Origin: Euryarchaeota archaeon UBA287
GTDB lineage: Archaea; Thermoplasmatota; UBA186; UBA287
Assembly (NCBI GenBank): GCA_002495235.1
Contig: DAEG01000099.1
Location: forward strand, 934 to 33,485
Length of the DNA: 32,552 nucleotides
Reading direction: 5' to 3'
Below, piece after piece: positions 23,035-30,015 of the stretch (position 1 is the stretch's first letter; each line of letters opens with the position of its first letter). Made by a program: the position numbers and the translations under genes. Under the pieces are notes generated by a model, which was not told the DNA's origin, did not search any database, and saw nothing but the letters and a program-made list of their open reading frames with translations.

Positions 23035-24351
23035 GTGGACGATGATGGAGTATCCGAGATCATAGGAACTCTTCTGTTATTGGCGATCACCGTATCGCTT
23101 TTCAGTATAGTTCTCGTCTGGGCCACCCAGCTGCCTACGCCTGAAAGTGTTCCGTACGTCGATCTCCGTCCGTATCTTGATGATGGAGGAGATGGCTGGG
23201 GCAATGGTAATGAGCGGGTTGTCATTGAGCACATGGGTGGAGAGCCGATATTTGCGAATCGCACCATGGTGCAGATAAGGATCAATGAAAAAGAGTTTGT
23301 ATCGCGGGATGCGGATCTCGGTTTTCGAGAGGGTTACATGTACATGGGAGATACCTGGCGGAGCAGGGGAGAGAGGATAAGCTCCAACACGACAGTGTAT
23401 GTGAGCGTCTATTACGTGGGCAATTCTATGACTTCAGCAATACTGCCGGAGCAGAGACTCATACCAAGGATGAGGTCCCCGGCCAGAGCGGATCTCACAC
23501 TGTACCCGGATGAGATATCCTACGTTCCGCCTGTGGTCATGGGGCAGAATGTCACGATAAATATGGTCGTGAGAAATATAGGCAGAGGTGATGCCGGGCC
23601 GTTCACCATCGCGCTGTATGAGGGTAAGGTCGAAGATGGGAAGGTTATAAGCACGGTGAACGTATCGGGCGTAAGGGGCCAGGGCTCTGCAAGGGCCCAG
23701 ATGGTCTACCCGCACATACCCTTCGATCCGACAACAGGGAGAATGACAGTCACCATACTTCTTGACTACATGAACGCGATACCAGAGAGCAACGAGAGGA
23801 ACAACGAGGCTTCAGTAGAGATAAGCGCCGCCGGGGGTGCAGGGATCTCTCTGATAGAGAACTTTGAATACGGTCCTAATGGATGGGAATCCGGTGGAAA
23901 GCAGGATGAATGGGAGCTCGGAGGGCCGGTTGCATGGAACGGGCCTGCATGGTTCATACACCCTGACGCAGCTCACTGGGGGAACGGCTGCTGGGGAACG
24001 GACCTTGACAACACGTATAACAACAATGCCGACTTCTGGCTTTTGAGCCCAGCCGTAGATCTCACCAATGCTACAGAGGCAAAGATTGATTTCTACCACT
24101 GGTATTATTTCGAGACAAATTGGGATGTGGGAACTCTGGAGATAACTACAGATGGTGGAAAGACCTGGAAGGCGCTGCACCAGTACACAGGATCGCAGCC
24201 GGAGTGGAGGCACGAGGAGATAGATCTCTCGGATTATCTTGGCAACAAGATCCAGGTTAGGTTTCACGTCGTGACGGACGAGTACGGAACTGCCGCTGGA
24301 TGGTACATCGATGACGTGTCAATACTGGGAAAGAAGACCCGCAGAGGATGA
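23035..24351 (+). CDS. Type IV pilin-like surface protein with CARDB and C-terminal beta-sandwich domains
   Basis: The N-terminus DDDGVSEIIGTLLLLAITV is the archaeal type IV pilin signature, a short charged leader then a hydrophobic helix normally cut by the prepilin peptidase PibD. The ectodomain has a CARDB-like segment around residues 155-265 (PVVMGQNVTINMVVRNIGRG, IPESNERNNEASVEI). A Trp/Asp-rich C-terminal domain follows, with NADFWLLSPAVDLTNA, LEITTDGGKTW and AAGWYIDDVSILG, resembling the immune-inhibitor-A/MAM-like beta-sandwich of secreted proteases and adhesins. It is about 438 residues, far larger than a structural pilin, so an adhesin or minor pilin is likely. GTG 23035 is favoured; the longer frame to 22957 or ATG 23011 cannot be excluded. 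Confidence 0.78.
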   Translation: MDDDGVSEIIGTLLLLAITVSLFSIVLVWATQLPTPESVPYVDLRPYLDDGGDGWGNGNERVVIEHMGGEPIFANRTMVQIRINEKEFVSRDADLGFREGYMYMGDTWRSRGERISSNTTVYVSVYYVGNSMTSAILPEQRLIPRMRSPARADLTLYPDEISYVPPVVMGQNVTINMVVRNIGRGDAGPFTIALYEGKVEDGKVISTVNVSGVRGQGSARAQMVYPHIPFDPTTGRMTVTILLDYMNAIPESNERNNEASVEISAAGGAGISLIENFEYGPNGWESGGKQDEWELGGPVAWNGPAWFIHPDAAHWGNGCWGTDLDNTYNNNADFWLLSPAVDLTNATEAKIDFYHWYYFETNWDVGTLEITTDGGKTWKALHQYTGSQPEWRHEEIDLSDYLGNKIQVRFHVVTDEYGTAAGWYIDDVSILGKKTRRG

Positions 24352-24705
24352 ATCCATCCGATTTCAGGTCGGCCTTGCTGGTTCTGCGAGCGGGGTTCGT
24401 GATGTTTCCACGCGATCATCGGTGGAGAGGACGGCCATGATCCTCTAGGCACTGTCCGCCATGCAAATGATTGGTGTGCTATATCCAAAACAAGGTACAA
24501 TAAAGCTTCTCCTAGGAGGGGTCTATGAGATAGGTGCGCGCTTATATCCTGATATAGACACACGCGTGTGCTCCGGGGATGTGAAACAAAGTCTGCAGAG
24601 AAGACTCGGTGACGTGGTCCGGACCCTGCCAGCCCCGGATAGGATGAAGGGTCAACCAAGAAGATAAGAAAGACGTCATTGAACGACAAAATCAGGCTCC
24701 TTTGA
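24352..24705. other. Intergenic stretch flanking the IS right end
   Basis: No convincing gene. A 68-codon plus-strand ORF (24461-24667) has no recognised motif. TTATATCCTGATATA near 24542-24556 is a partial palindrome and a possible TATA element. The bases just below 24706 are the flank that a TnpB guide RNA would take as its guide. Confidence 0.4.
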
Positions 24706-24715
24706 GTGACATCCT

Positions 24716-24783
24716 CCCACGATTGAAGCCGTGCCTCTTGGGCACGGCAAAACCGAATCTCCTGATTCGGTTGAAATCGTGGG
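24716..24783 (-). ncRNA. Predicted 3' part of the TnpB guide (omega) RNA: three-way junction at the right end
   Basis: On the minus strand CCCACGATT (24783-24775) pairs with AATCGTGGG (24724-24716). The enclosed loop holds two hairpins, ACCGAATC-AGGA-GATTCGGT (24771-24752) and CCGTGCC-CAAGA-GGCACGG (24747-24729). In IS605-type elements the omega RNA covers the end of tnpB and the right end, with the guide beyond it. The two hairpins lie between TTCA on both sides, as if inserted into a simple stem-loop. Expression is not shown by the sequence. Confidence 0.5.
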
Positions 24784-24799
24784 CTTCCAGCGGAAAAAA

Positions 24800-26071
24800 C
24801 TAAAGTTGTGGCGCTACAGCTCTTCCGCTTATAGTTCCTTGTTCACCGACACAGCTCGCCTCTGGACTTGCTCCAGAGGTGGAGGCCGTATCTCCGAAGG
24901 CGTTGATTCCCGTGTGCCCCACGGTATATGATACCGATTCGCCCTTTGGGCGAATCATGATTTGCCTTTGGCAAATCGGTCTGGCTTCTCTTGCCCTCTC
25001 AAGTATGTTCTTCGCCGCGTTCACGTCCCTGTCCTCTTCGTGCCCGCAGTACGGACACCTGAAGACCCTCTCCGACAGCGGGATGTGCTCTTCCAGCTCG
25101 TGTCCGCACTCAGAACAGGTCTGTGACGTGTTGTTAGGTCGAACCTTCACGATAGTCCCGCCAGCCCTTTCAGCCTTGCAGGACAACAGGTGAAGGAACT
25201 CCGACCAACCGGCATCGGATATCGCCTTTGACAGGTGCCTGTTCTGTACCATTCCACTGACATTCAGATCCTCTACTGCTATGAAGCCGTAGCTATCAGC
25301 ACAGATCCTTGCGGTCTTGTGCAGGAAATCGCTCCTCTGGTCTCCCACCTTCCCGTGCAGGATCGCGACCTTATGCCTCGCTTTCCTCCTGTTCTTCGAT
25401 CCTTTCTTCTTTCTCGACAGTCTCCTCTGCGCCCGCTTCAGCCTCTTCTCCGCCTTTATCAGAAAGCGCGGGTTCCCGGCCTTCGTTCCGTCCGATAAAG
25501 TAGCAAAGGAGGAGATGCCCACATCTATGCCCATCTCTTTCTCCCTGTTCGGATGCTCTCTGTTTACCGATTCACCTTCGGGTGAATCAAGATTTGCCTT
25601 TGGCAAATCGGTGTTTTCTGCGGGGACCTCGCAGGAGAGGACAGCGAACCACTCCCCGGAGGGCATTCGTTTTAGGGTCAGGGTCTTTATCTTTCCTTCT
25701 ATCTCTCTGTGCAGGACTACCGGGATCCTGCCTATCCTTGAGACCTTGAGCCTGTTCCCGTCTATGCCAAAACCGCTCTGCGGGTATGTGATGGATCTCA
25801 CACGCTTCTTGAACCGGGGATACCCCGCCTTTATGTGCTCTCCTCTCTTCTTCCTCTTCGCTCTGCCGAAGAAGTTGTCGAAGGCCTTTGCCAATCGGTC
25901 TGCGCAGTTCTGAAGTACCTGCGAGTATACTCCAGAGAACTCAGGATTCTCTTCCTTTACCTCCTTGATTATCCTGCACATCTCCGCCTTGCCGCACAGG
26001 TTCGTCCCGTCCTTCTTGTATGCCTCCCGCGCCCTGCTTAACAGAATATTGTAGATGCCGCAGCACCACAA
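24800..26071 (-). CDS. tnpB: TnpB RNA-guided endonuclease, N-terminally damaged, with two in-frame palindromic inserts
   Basis: TnpB is the RNA-guided DNA nuclease of IS200/IS605 elements and an ancestor of Cas12. RuvC residues are present, numbered from TTG 26071: Asp183 (MGIDVGISSFATLSDG), Glu267 (IAVEDLNVSGM) and Asp349 (EDRDVNAAKN). The zinc finger is CSEC...CPYC (Cys319/322/339/342). The 423-residue frame starts at a TTG right after an in-frame stop, at WCCGIYNILLSRAREAYKK. The usual N-terminal strand (K-Y-K-x-R-L-Y-P type) is missing. Residues SVIEKQIWHGIHSI, which look like the preceding helix, lie in another frame at about 26111-26070, so a frameshift and N-terminal loss are likely. 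Residues about 154-170 and 364-382 are encoded by hairpin repeats at domain boundaries. It may be inactive. Confidence 0.82.
   Translation of the reverse strand: MWCCGIYNILLSRAREAYKKDGTNLCGKAEMCRIIKEVKEENPEFSGVYSQVLQNCADRLAKAFDNFFGRAKRKKRGEHIKAGYPRFKKRVRSITYPQSGFGIDGNRLKVSRIGRIPVVLHREIEGKIKTLTLKRMPSGEWFAVLSCEVPAENTDLPKANLDSPEGESVNREHPNREKEMGIDVGISSFATLSDGTKAGNPRFLIKAEKRLKRAQRRLSRKKKGSKNRRKARHKVAILHGKVGDQRSDFLHKTARICADSYGFIAVEDLNVSGMVQNRHLSKAISDAGWSEFLHLLSCKAERAGGTIVKVRPNNTSQTCSECGHELEEHIPLSERVFRCPYCGHEEDRDVNAAKNILERAREARPICQRQIMIRPKGESVSYTVGHTGINAFGDTASTSGASPEASCVGEQGTISGRAVAPQL
24933..24980. repeat. Double-hairpin palindromic unit, copy A (inside the tnpB 3' part)
   Basis: 48 bp: ACC, hairpin GATTCGCCC-TTT-GGGCGAATC (24936-24956), AT, hairpin GATTTGCC-TTT-GGCAAATC (24959-24977), GGT. 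The outer ACCGATT/AATCGGT can also pair. On the tnpB strand it encodes RPICQRQIMIRPKGESVSY between NILERAREA and TVGHTGINAFGD. Confidence 0.85.
25566..25612. repeat. Double-hairpin palindromic unit, copy B (before the tnpB RuvC-I motif)
   Basis: 47 bp: ACC, hairpin GATTCACC-TTCG-GGTGAATC (25569-25588, a stable UUCG-type tetraloop in RNA), AA, hairpin GATTTGCC-TTT-GGCAAATC (25591-25609), GGT. It is flanked by GTTT on both sides (25562-25565 and 25613-25616), a possible 4-bp duplication. It encodes TDLPKANLDSPEGESV in the linker before MGIDVG. Confidence 0.85.
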
Positions 26072-26118
26072 TTATGCTGTGTATGCCATGCCATATCTGT
26101 TTTTCTATCACACTTAGA

Positions 26119-26168
26119 CACCGATTCACCGGAGGTGAATCATGATTTTGAGCAAAGCTCAAAATCGG
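26119..26168. repeat. Double-hairpin palindromic unit, copy C (upstream of tnpB, left end)
   Basis: 50 bp: ACC, hairpin GATTCACC-GGA-GGTGAATC (26122-26140), AT, hairpin GATTTTGAG-CAAAG-CTCAAAATC (26143-26165), GGT. The second stem differs from copies A and B by paired changes and is longer. It lies where the tnpB N-terminal codons would be expected. Confidence 0.85.
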
Positions 26169-26202
26169 TTTAAAACAAGCCCACTCTCATCCCATGGTTG
26201 AA

Positions 26203-26220
26203 ACCACGGGCATTCCCGTG
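26203..26220. repeat. Subterminal hairpin of the IS left end
   Basis: CCACGGG-CATT-CCCGTGG, a 7-bp stem with a 4-nt loop about 9 nt inside the inferred left boundary. Such subterminal hairpins are what TnpA-type transposases recognise in this family. Confidence 0.6.
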
Positions 26221-26247
26221 GGTGCTATCGTAAATAAACGCGTGTTT

Positions 26248-26255
26248 AAAAAAAA
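26248..26255 (-). terminator. T-run terminator of the clostripain operon
   Basis: Eight consecutive T on the minus strand, about 18 nt after the protease stop codon. Oligo-T is the usual archaeal termination signal. The IS left end lies about 20 nt further on. Confidence 0.6.
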
Positions 26256-26272
26256 GAGAGGGGAGGTGTTCG

Positions 26273-27682
26273 CTAGTTTCTCCACCACTCATCGTACCCG
26301 ACCACCTGGCCTGATGTCTTCTGGGCCTGGTTCACCTCAACCTCGTTGGTCACCGTCTCGTCCCAGCTGGTGCCGCCCGATATGCCGAGCTCCGAATAGT
26401 TGTTGAAGTCTGTCTTGTTGTTCTCGAGAGGCATCCAGATGCTGATCCCGCCTGTGCCGCTGTACTCCCCTTCCGTGTGCTTGGCGATCACAGCTCCATT
26501 TATGGAACCCTTGAGGTTCTTTGCCGCTGATGTCACATTCTTGCCCAGCCCAGCCTTTTCTATGTTGTCTGCAAAGGAGTACAGGTCTCCGTATTCCGAA
26601 TCCTCGAAGCGCATGGCGTCTTTGTATGCTTTCAGGACTTTGTCGCTGTTCTTTGAGGTGCCTAACTCCTTGATCAGAGCATCTAGGCTGTTGGTTATGC
26701 CGGCTGCTTTTGCTGTGTCTATCGCGGAGAGCGTTGGTCCCTCATAGGAATCTACCGTGACCTTCGCGAGATCCTTGGGTGAAGCACCGCTGAAGGCTGC
26801 GGCCACTATAGGATCATATGTCCAGCCATTCCCCGGCTCCACCTCCTCAGATCCTATCAGTATCGAGGCATCGTCCTGATACTGGTAGGCGTGCTCGGCC
26901 ATCTGCATCAGGCAGGCATCAAAACCGATTATGTCCACCTTCCCCACTGAAGCGTGGATCTGATCCATCTCCATAGGCGTGAGAGCATCATTGCGCGTGC
27001 TGGGATCTTTGCCGTCGCCTCCGTAATCATAGCCGACGCTCTTTGTGCCGCTCTTGCTATCGGTCACCTCATTCTCTCCCCATTTCCATCCGCTACCGTG
27101 GTTCCAGTAGATCACAGCGGTGTTGTTTGCGGCGTAGTTCTCCATGGCCCATGTCTCAAAGTCCTTGGCATTATTGGGATCTCCCATGTTGACCTCTCCG
27201 AGATCCATAACCATCGTTGAGTCGATCTTTCTTGCGTCACCGGTCGTATTCGTCATGTCGGGAGTTATGACGTATCTTTTCGTGCCTGTCCAGTTTCCGT
27301 TGGACTTGTCATCATACCGGCTTGTGCCGCCCGCCCATCTGTCCACCTGGACGACCACAGTAGCTCTAGATGTCACATCCTGCGCAGCTTGTTGTTTTAT
27401 CTGTTCTTCCATCTCGGGGGTTACACTGGTGCCGCTTGCTCTGGCGCTCTCTATCCTGCTGTTTGCTTCGCCATCTATGGCGCTTTTTAGTCCAACCTCC
27501 ATCTCGTTCATGTCGTCTATGGCGTATTTCTCCAGATCGTTGTCGGCTGTCATGTACACCATTATGAGCCAGTCCTTCTGTTGTGCCTGCGCAGCCGTCT
27601 CCTCCGTCCCCGTAGTCTGGGCGACCGCTACGGAGAGAGACAGTAGTAAGGCAAAAACCAACACTTCTTGCGTTCTCATCAT
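26273..27682 (-). CDS. Secreted clostripain-family (C11) cysteine protease
   Basis: A C11 peptidase of about 469 residues with a signal peptide (MMRTQEVLVFALLLSLSVAV, cut near AQ). The mature protein opens with WLIMVYMTADNDLEKYAIDDMNEME, a hallmark of the family. The catalytic His is in TAVIYWNHGSGWKWGE and the catalytic Cys in IIGFDACLMQMAEHAYQYQ, followed by SEEVEPGNGWTYDPI. C11 enzymes cleave after basic residues. The C-terminus reads ISIWMPLENN and ends EWWRN, with no anchor seen. ATG 27682 overlaps the upstream TGA by 4 nt with GGTGG before it; the open frame to 27838 has no family match beyond this start. It is second in a two-gene exported-protein operon and ends at a T-run. Confidence 0.9.
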   Translation of the reverse strand: MMRTQEVLVFALLLSLSVAVAQTTGTEETAAQAQQKDWLIMVYMTADNDLEKYAIDDMNEMEVGLKSAIDGEANSRIESARASGTSVTPEMEEQIKQQAAQDVTSRATVVVQVDRWAGGTSRYDDKSNGNWTGTKRYVITPDMTNTTGDARKIDSTMVMDLGEVNMGDPNNAKDFETWAMENYAANNTAVIYWNHGSGWKWGENEVTDSKSGTKSVGYDYGGDGKDPSTRNDALTPMEMDQIHASVGKVDIIGFDACLMQMAEHAYQYQDDASILIGSEEVEPGNGWTYDPIVAAAFSGASPKDLAKVTVDSYEGPTLSAIDTAKAAGITNSLDALIKELGTSKNSDKVLKAYKDAMRFEDSEYGDLYSFADNIEKAGLGKNVTSAAKNLKGSINGAVIAKHTEGEYSGTGGISIWMPLENNKTDFNNYSELGISGGTSWDETVTNEVEVNQAQKTSGQVVGYDEWWRN

Positions 27683-28197
27683 ACCACCCTCACTTTGCTG
27701 CCGAATTCGTCCATGTTGCCCGTGTAAGTGACAACTATCAGTGGCGCTTCGTTGTGGGGCTCTTTCATGAATGAGGTGTCTACAACCCCCGTCACACGGA
27801 CTTTCTTGCCCATCAGGGACTCGATGCGCTCGCGCCATTTGTTGTTCAGTTCCCTGTATTCCTCGTATGTGCTGGTCTGTTCATCGATTTTATCAGAATC
27901 AACCCAGATCTGCATGTCTATGACGTTGCCCTTCTCATCATATACGCCATAGATGTCACCCCTCATCCACCCATAGCCCGCTCTGGGCCCAAGGGTACCC
28001 TCAACGGTTATTTCGGCATTTGCCGTGTCATTCGCATACTTGTCGGGGTTAGCTAGTACGTTCTCTACACTAGTCACCCGAACTCCTCCGCTACCGAAGA
28101 GGCGGTTCAGGAGATCCCTCACAGGTCCCTGCGCCACTGCAGCCGTAGTAAAGAGCAGCAGACAGCATATCAGCGCTACAGCAGTCTTGCGTTTCAT
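27679..28197 (-). CDS. Exported OB-fold-like protein of unknown function
   Basis: A 172-residue protein with a signal peptide (MKRKTAVALICCLLLFTTAA, cut near VAQ). The mature part has two beta-rich stretches separated by a charged helical insert: NAEITVEGTLGPRAGYGWMRGDIYGVYDE and GKKVRVTGVVDTSFM (quoted in part), then APLIVVTYTGNM. The VTGVV and VEGTL strands resemble OB-fold (tRNA_anti-like) domains found in secreted archaeal and bacterial proteins; the ligand is unknown. The TATA-like ATAAATAAA at about 28215-28226 is 24 nt before the ATG. Translational coupling to the clostripain-type protease suggests an accessory, inhibitor or chaperone role, which is inference. Confidence 0.7.
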   Translation of the reverse strand: MKRKTAVALICCLLLFTTAAVAQGPVRDLLNRLFGSGGVRVTSVENVLANPDKYANDTANAEITVEGTLGPRAGYGWMRGDIYGVYDEKGNVIDMQIWVDSDKIDEQTSTYEEYRELNNKWRERIESLMGKKVRVTGVVDTSFMKEPHNEAPLIVVTYTGNMDEFGSKVRVV

Positions 28198-28422
28198 AGT
28201 GTATATCTGTGTACTTTTATTTATTTAATACTTTTTATGATGCCTAACCGTTTGCGCAGCCCACTTTAAAGAGTGCAAATTGAGATCTCCTGGAAGGATG
28301 ATGAGCTGTTGGGCTCGCAGGTTGACGACAGATTGCGTCGCAAACGTGTGCTCTATCTCAGGTCGTTAAGCGCCATAGTCTTCATATGACCGCTTGTCCG
28401 GCCGGATCTCCGTTGGAAAAAT
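28198..28422. other. Divergent promoter region without a gene
   Basis: About 225 bases between two divergent promoters. It contains GATGATGA at about 28297-28304, which resembles a C box, but no CTGA D box at a suitable distance, so I do not call an sRNA. Confidence 0.35.
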
Positions 28423-28430
28423 AATATATA
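28423..28430 (+). promoter_or_regulatory. TATA box for the pilin-KaiC-purine salvage run
   Basis: AATATATA is centred 27 nt before the GTG at 28454. I see no other clear promoter until the run ends at 31418, because the downstream genes are overlapping or nearly contiguous. Confidence 0.6.
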
Positions 28431-28453
28431 CAGAATAATTCTTACCATATATA

Positions 28454-29272
28454 GTGAAAGACGAGGGAGGTCAGGTTGGGATCATAGGTGCTCTGCTTCT
28501 CATCGGAGTAGCGCTCATAGTTGTTTCATGGTTCCTCACCTACCAGCTACCCGAGATGACAAGAAATGAGGAGATCTCTCACCTTACAGAGGTTTTCAAG
28601 GCGTTCGCAGATATGCAGCAGGGACTTGCATCGTACATTGAGAGCGGGCGCACCGGGGTTATATACCCTGTGTCATTTCCCATCGGTCGTCCAAGCGCGT
28701 TTTTTGGGATCGGAGGAATAACGGGATCTCTGGCCATGAGCGATGAGAACTTCTATGTAAATTCGACCAGCTCTCTGTCCATGAACTCCTCTCTTCTGTA
28801 TGAGCCCTCAATAACGCAGACCGTACCGCAGACGTACAGCTACGAGATGGGTGCGGTGGTTCTGAGACAGGGGGACAGGGCGCTCATGAAGATAGATCCA
28901 CCCATCACCATAGACAGGGATCTGTCCACCATCACCCTGAATATGACAATGATCTCTCTCACTACGATGGACATAACCTCTCGTGTAGGCACAGGATATG
29001 TGACCATAAATTTCTTTGTTGATTATACGATGCCGGTGTCATTTTATGGACCAGGAAACAGAGTGGGTGACCTTGTCTTTGATTTCCACACTCCAAACGC
29101 CGGGGCGTGGAGAAAGTATTTTGAGGAGCTCATGGAGCCGGTGGGCGCGGAGTTCTACAATTTTGACAGAGAGCTTAACAGTCCGGACAGATTTTACATG
29201 ACCCTAAAAAATGTCGATCTTGTGAATTCAAACATACGCTACGCAATAGTGAGGGTGAGCATAGGTGGATAA
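28454..29272 (+). CDS. Type IV pilin-like membrane-anchored protein
   Basis: A 272-residue protein starting MKDEGGQVGIIGALLLIGVALIVVSWFLTYQ, a short charged leader followed by a hydrophobic helix (quoted here in fragments: GGQVGIIGALLLIGVA). This resembles archaeal pilin or archaellin-like N-termini, with a lysine before the putative PibD cleavage site. The rest is a beta-rich extracellular domain with many Asn-x-Ser/Thr sequons (NSTSS, NSSLL, LNMTM), suggesting N-glycosylation. The family is otherwise unrecognised. GTG 28454 is placed by the TATA box 27 nt upstream. Its stop overlaps the region before a KaiC/FlaH-like ATPase, implying a functional link such as assembly of a surface filament. 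Confidence 0.75.
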   Translation: MKDEGGQVGIIGALLLIGVALIVVSWFLTYQLPEMTRNEEISHLTEVFKAFADMQQGLASYIESGRTGVIYPVSFPIGRPSAFFGIGGITGSLAMSDENFYVNSTSSLSMNSSLLYEPSITQTVPQTYSYEMGAVVLRQGDRALMKIDPPITIDRDLSTITLNMTMISLTTMDITSRVGTGYVTINFFVDYTMPVSFYGPGNRVGDLVFDFHTPNAGAWRKYFEELMEPVGAEFYNFDRELNSPDRFYMTLKNVDLVNSNIRYAIVRVSIGG

Positions 29273-29273
29273 G

Positions 29274-30005
29274 ATGGACGATCCAGTCATAGAGCTTTGC
29301 AGGTCGGGCATTCCGACACTTGACGATAATATACTTAGTGGAGGGCTGCCCAGGGGGACGATGATCCTGCTCACTGGTAGCAGCGGCGTTGGAAAAACCA
29401 CGCTGGCGTGTCAGTTTCTTTTCAACGGGGCCACAAAATTCAACGAGAATGGCCTCATATTCACTCTGACCGAGTCGGTTACGCAGATGAAACGATTTAT
29501 GAGCCAGTTCGCATTTTACAGCAGCAGAGCGGTGGAAGAAAAAAAGGTCCAGTTTCTGGATATGCGGACGATATACAAGCAGATGGGGATGGAAAGGGAT
29601 CAGTACACAGTCAGCGACATGAACTCCCTGCTGAGGATAATTGACGAGGTGATAACTAACTACAACATCAAGCGCCTTGTTGTTGATTCCATAACTGCGA
29701 TGATCTTCCGTATGCCAGACAAGGAGAAGATAAGGGATTTTCTCTACAGGCTGGGCAACATAATCTTCGATCACAACGTTGTTGCGTTGCTCACGGCTGA
29801 AGAGCAGAGCGGCACGAGATTTTACACAGAGCAGGGCATAGAGTTCATATGCGACGGCATAATTTTTCTGAAGGAGAGGGAGGTGGGGAATACACTTCTC
29901 AGGACTCTTCAGGTCGTTAAGATGAGGGGAATGGCGCACAGTCGTAGTGAGCATGAGGTAATACTGACGTCCAACGGTATAGAGCTTACAGAGAGGACCT
30001 TTTGA
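29274..30005 (+). CDS. KaiC-like RecA-superfamily ATPase
   Basis: A 243-residue single KaiC domain: GIPTLDDNILSGGLPRG, Walker A LLTGSSGVGKTTLACQ, a Walker B region KRLVVDSITAMIF, and LTAEEQSGTRFYTEQGIEFICDG typical of archaeal KaiC-domain proteins. Relatives include the archaellum ATPase FlaH/ArlH and many uncharacterised signalling ATPases. ATG 29274 is preceded by AGGTGGAT with suitable spacing; an in-frame GTG at 29265 overlaps the upstream stop. Adjacency to a pilin-like gene favours a role in surface-structure assembly or its signalling, but FlaI-type secretion ATPase and FlaJ-type platform genes are not in view. Confidence 0.88.
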   Translation: MDDPVIELCRSGIPTLDDNILSGGLPRGTMILLTGSSGVGKTTLACQFLFNGATKFNENGLIFTLTESVTQMKRFMSQFAFYSSRAVEEKKVQFLDMRTIYKQMGMERDQYTVSDMNSLLRIIDEVITNYNIKRLVVDSITAMIFRMPDKEKIRDFLYRLGNIIFDHNVVALLTAEEQSGTRFYTEQGIEFICDGIIFLKEREVGNTLLRTLQVVKMRGMAHSRSEHEVILTSNGIELTERTF

Positions 30006-30015
30006 GTGGTGGATC

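Larger units (their letters stand above)
24706..26229 (-). mobile_element. TnpB-only IS200/IS605-type element (IS1341-like), orientation minus
   Basis: The element carries tnpB but no TnpA (Y1) gene. The right end, read on the minus strand, is a stem CCCACGATT/AATCGTGGG followed by AGGATGTCAC, the layout seen at IS605-type right ends. The left end has a subterminal hairpin CCACGGG-CATT-CCCGTGG (26203-26220). There are no terminal inverted repeats or target duplication, as expected for this family. The boundaries are inferred: right end at 24706 (after GTCAC) and left end at 26229, just after a TTTAC that could be the target/TAM motif. The element sits directly beyond the T-run that ends the clostripain operon, so it did not break a gene. 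It carries four inserted-looking double hairpins. Confidence 0.75.

Noticed and set aside
24461..24667. 68-codon plus-strand ORF beside the IS right end
   Set aside because: No recognised motif; composition and lack of a clear ribosome binding site do not support coding.
24706..26229. CRISPR-like array from the repeated units in the IS
   Set aside because: Only three copies, spaced 585 bp and 506 bp apart, each a self-complementary double hairpin; no regular spacers or cas genes.
28290..28380. Possible C/D-box sRNA (GATGATGA at about 28297)
   Set aside because: No D box (CTGA) and no D'/C' pair at suitable spacing.
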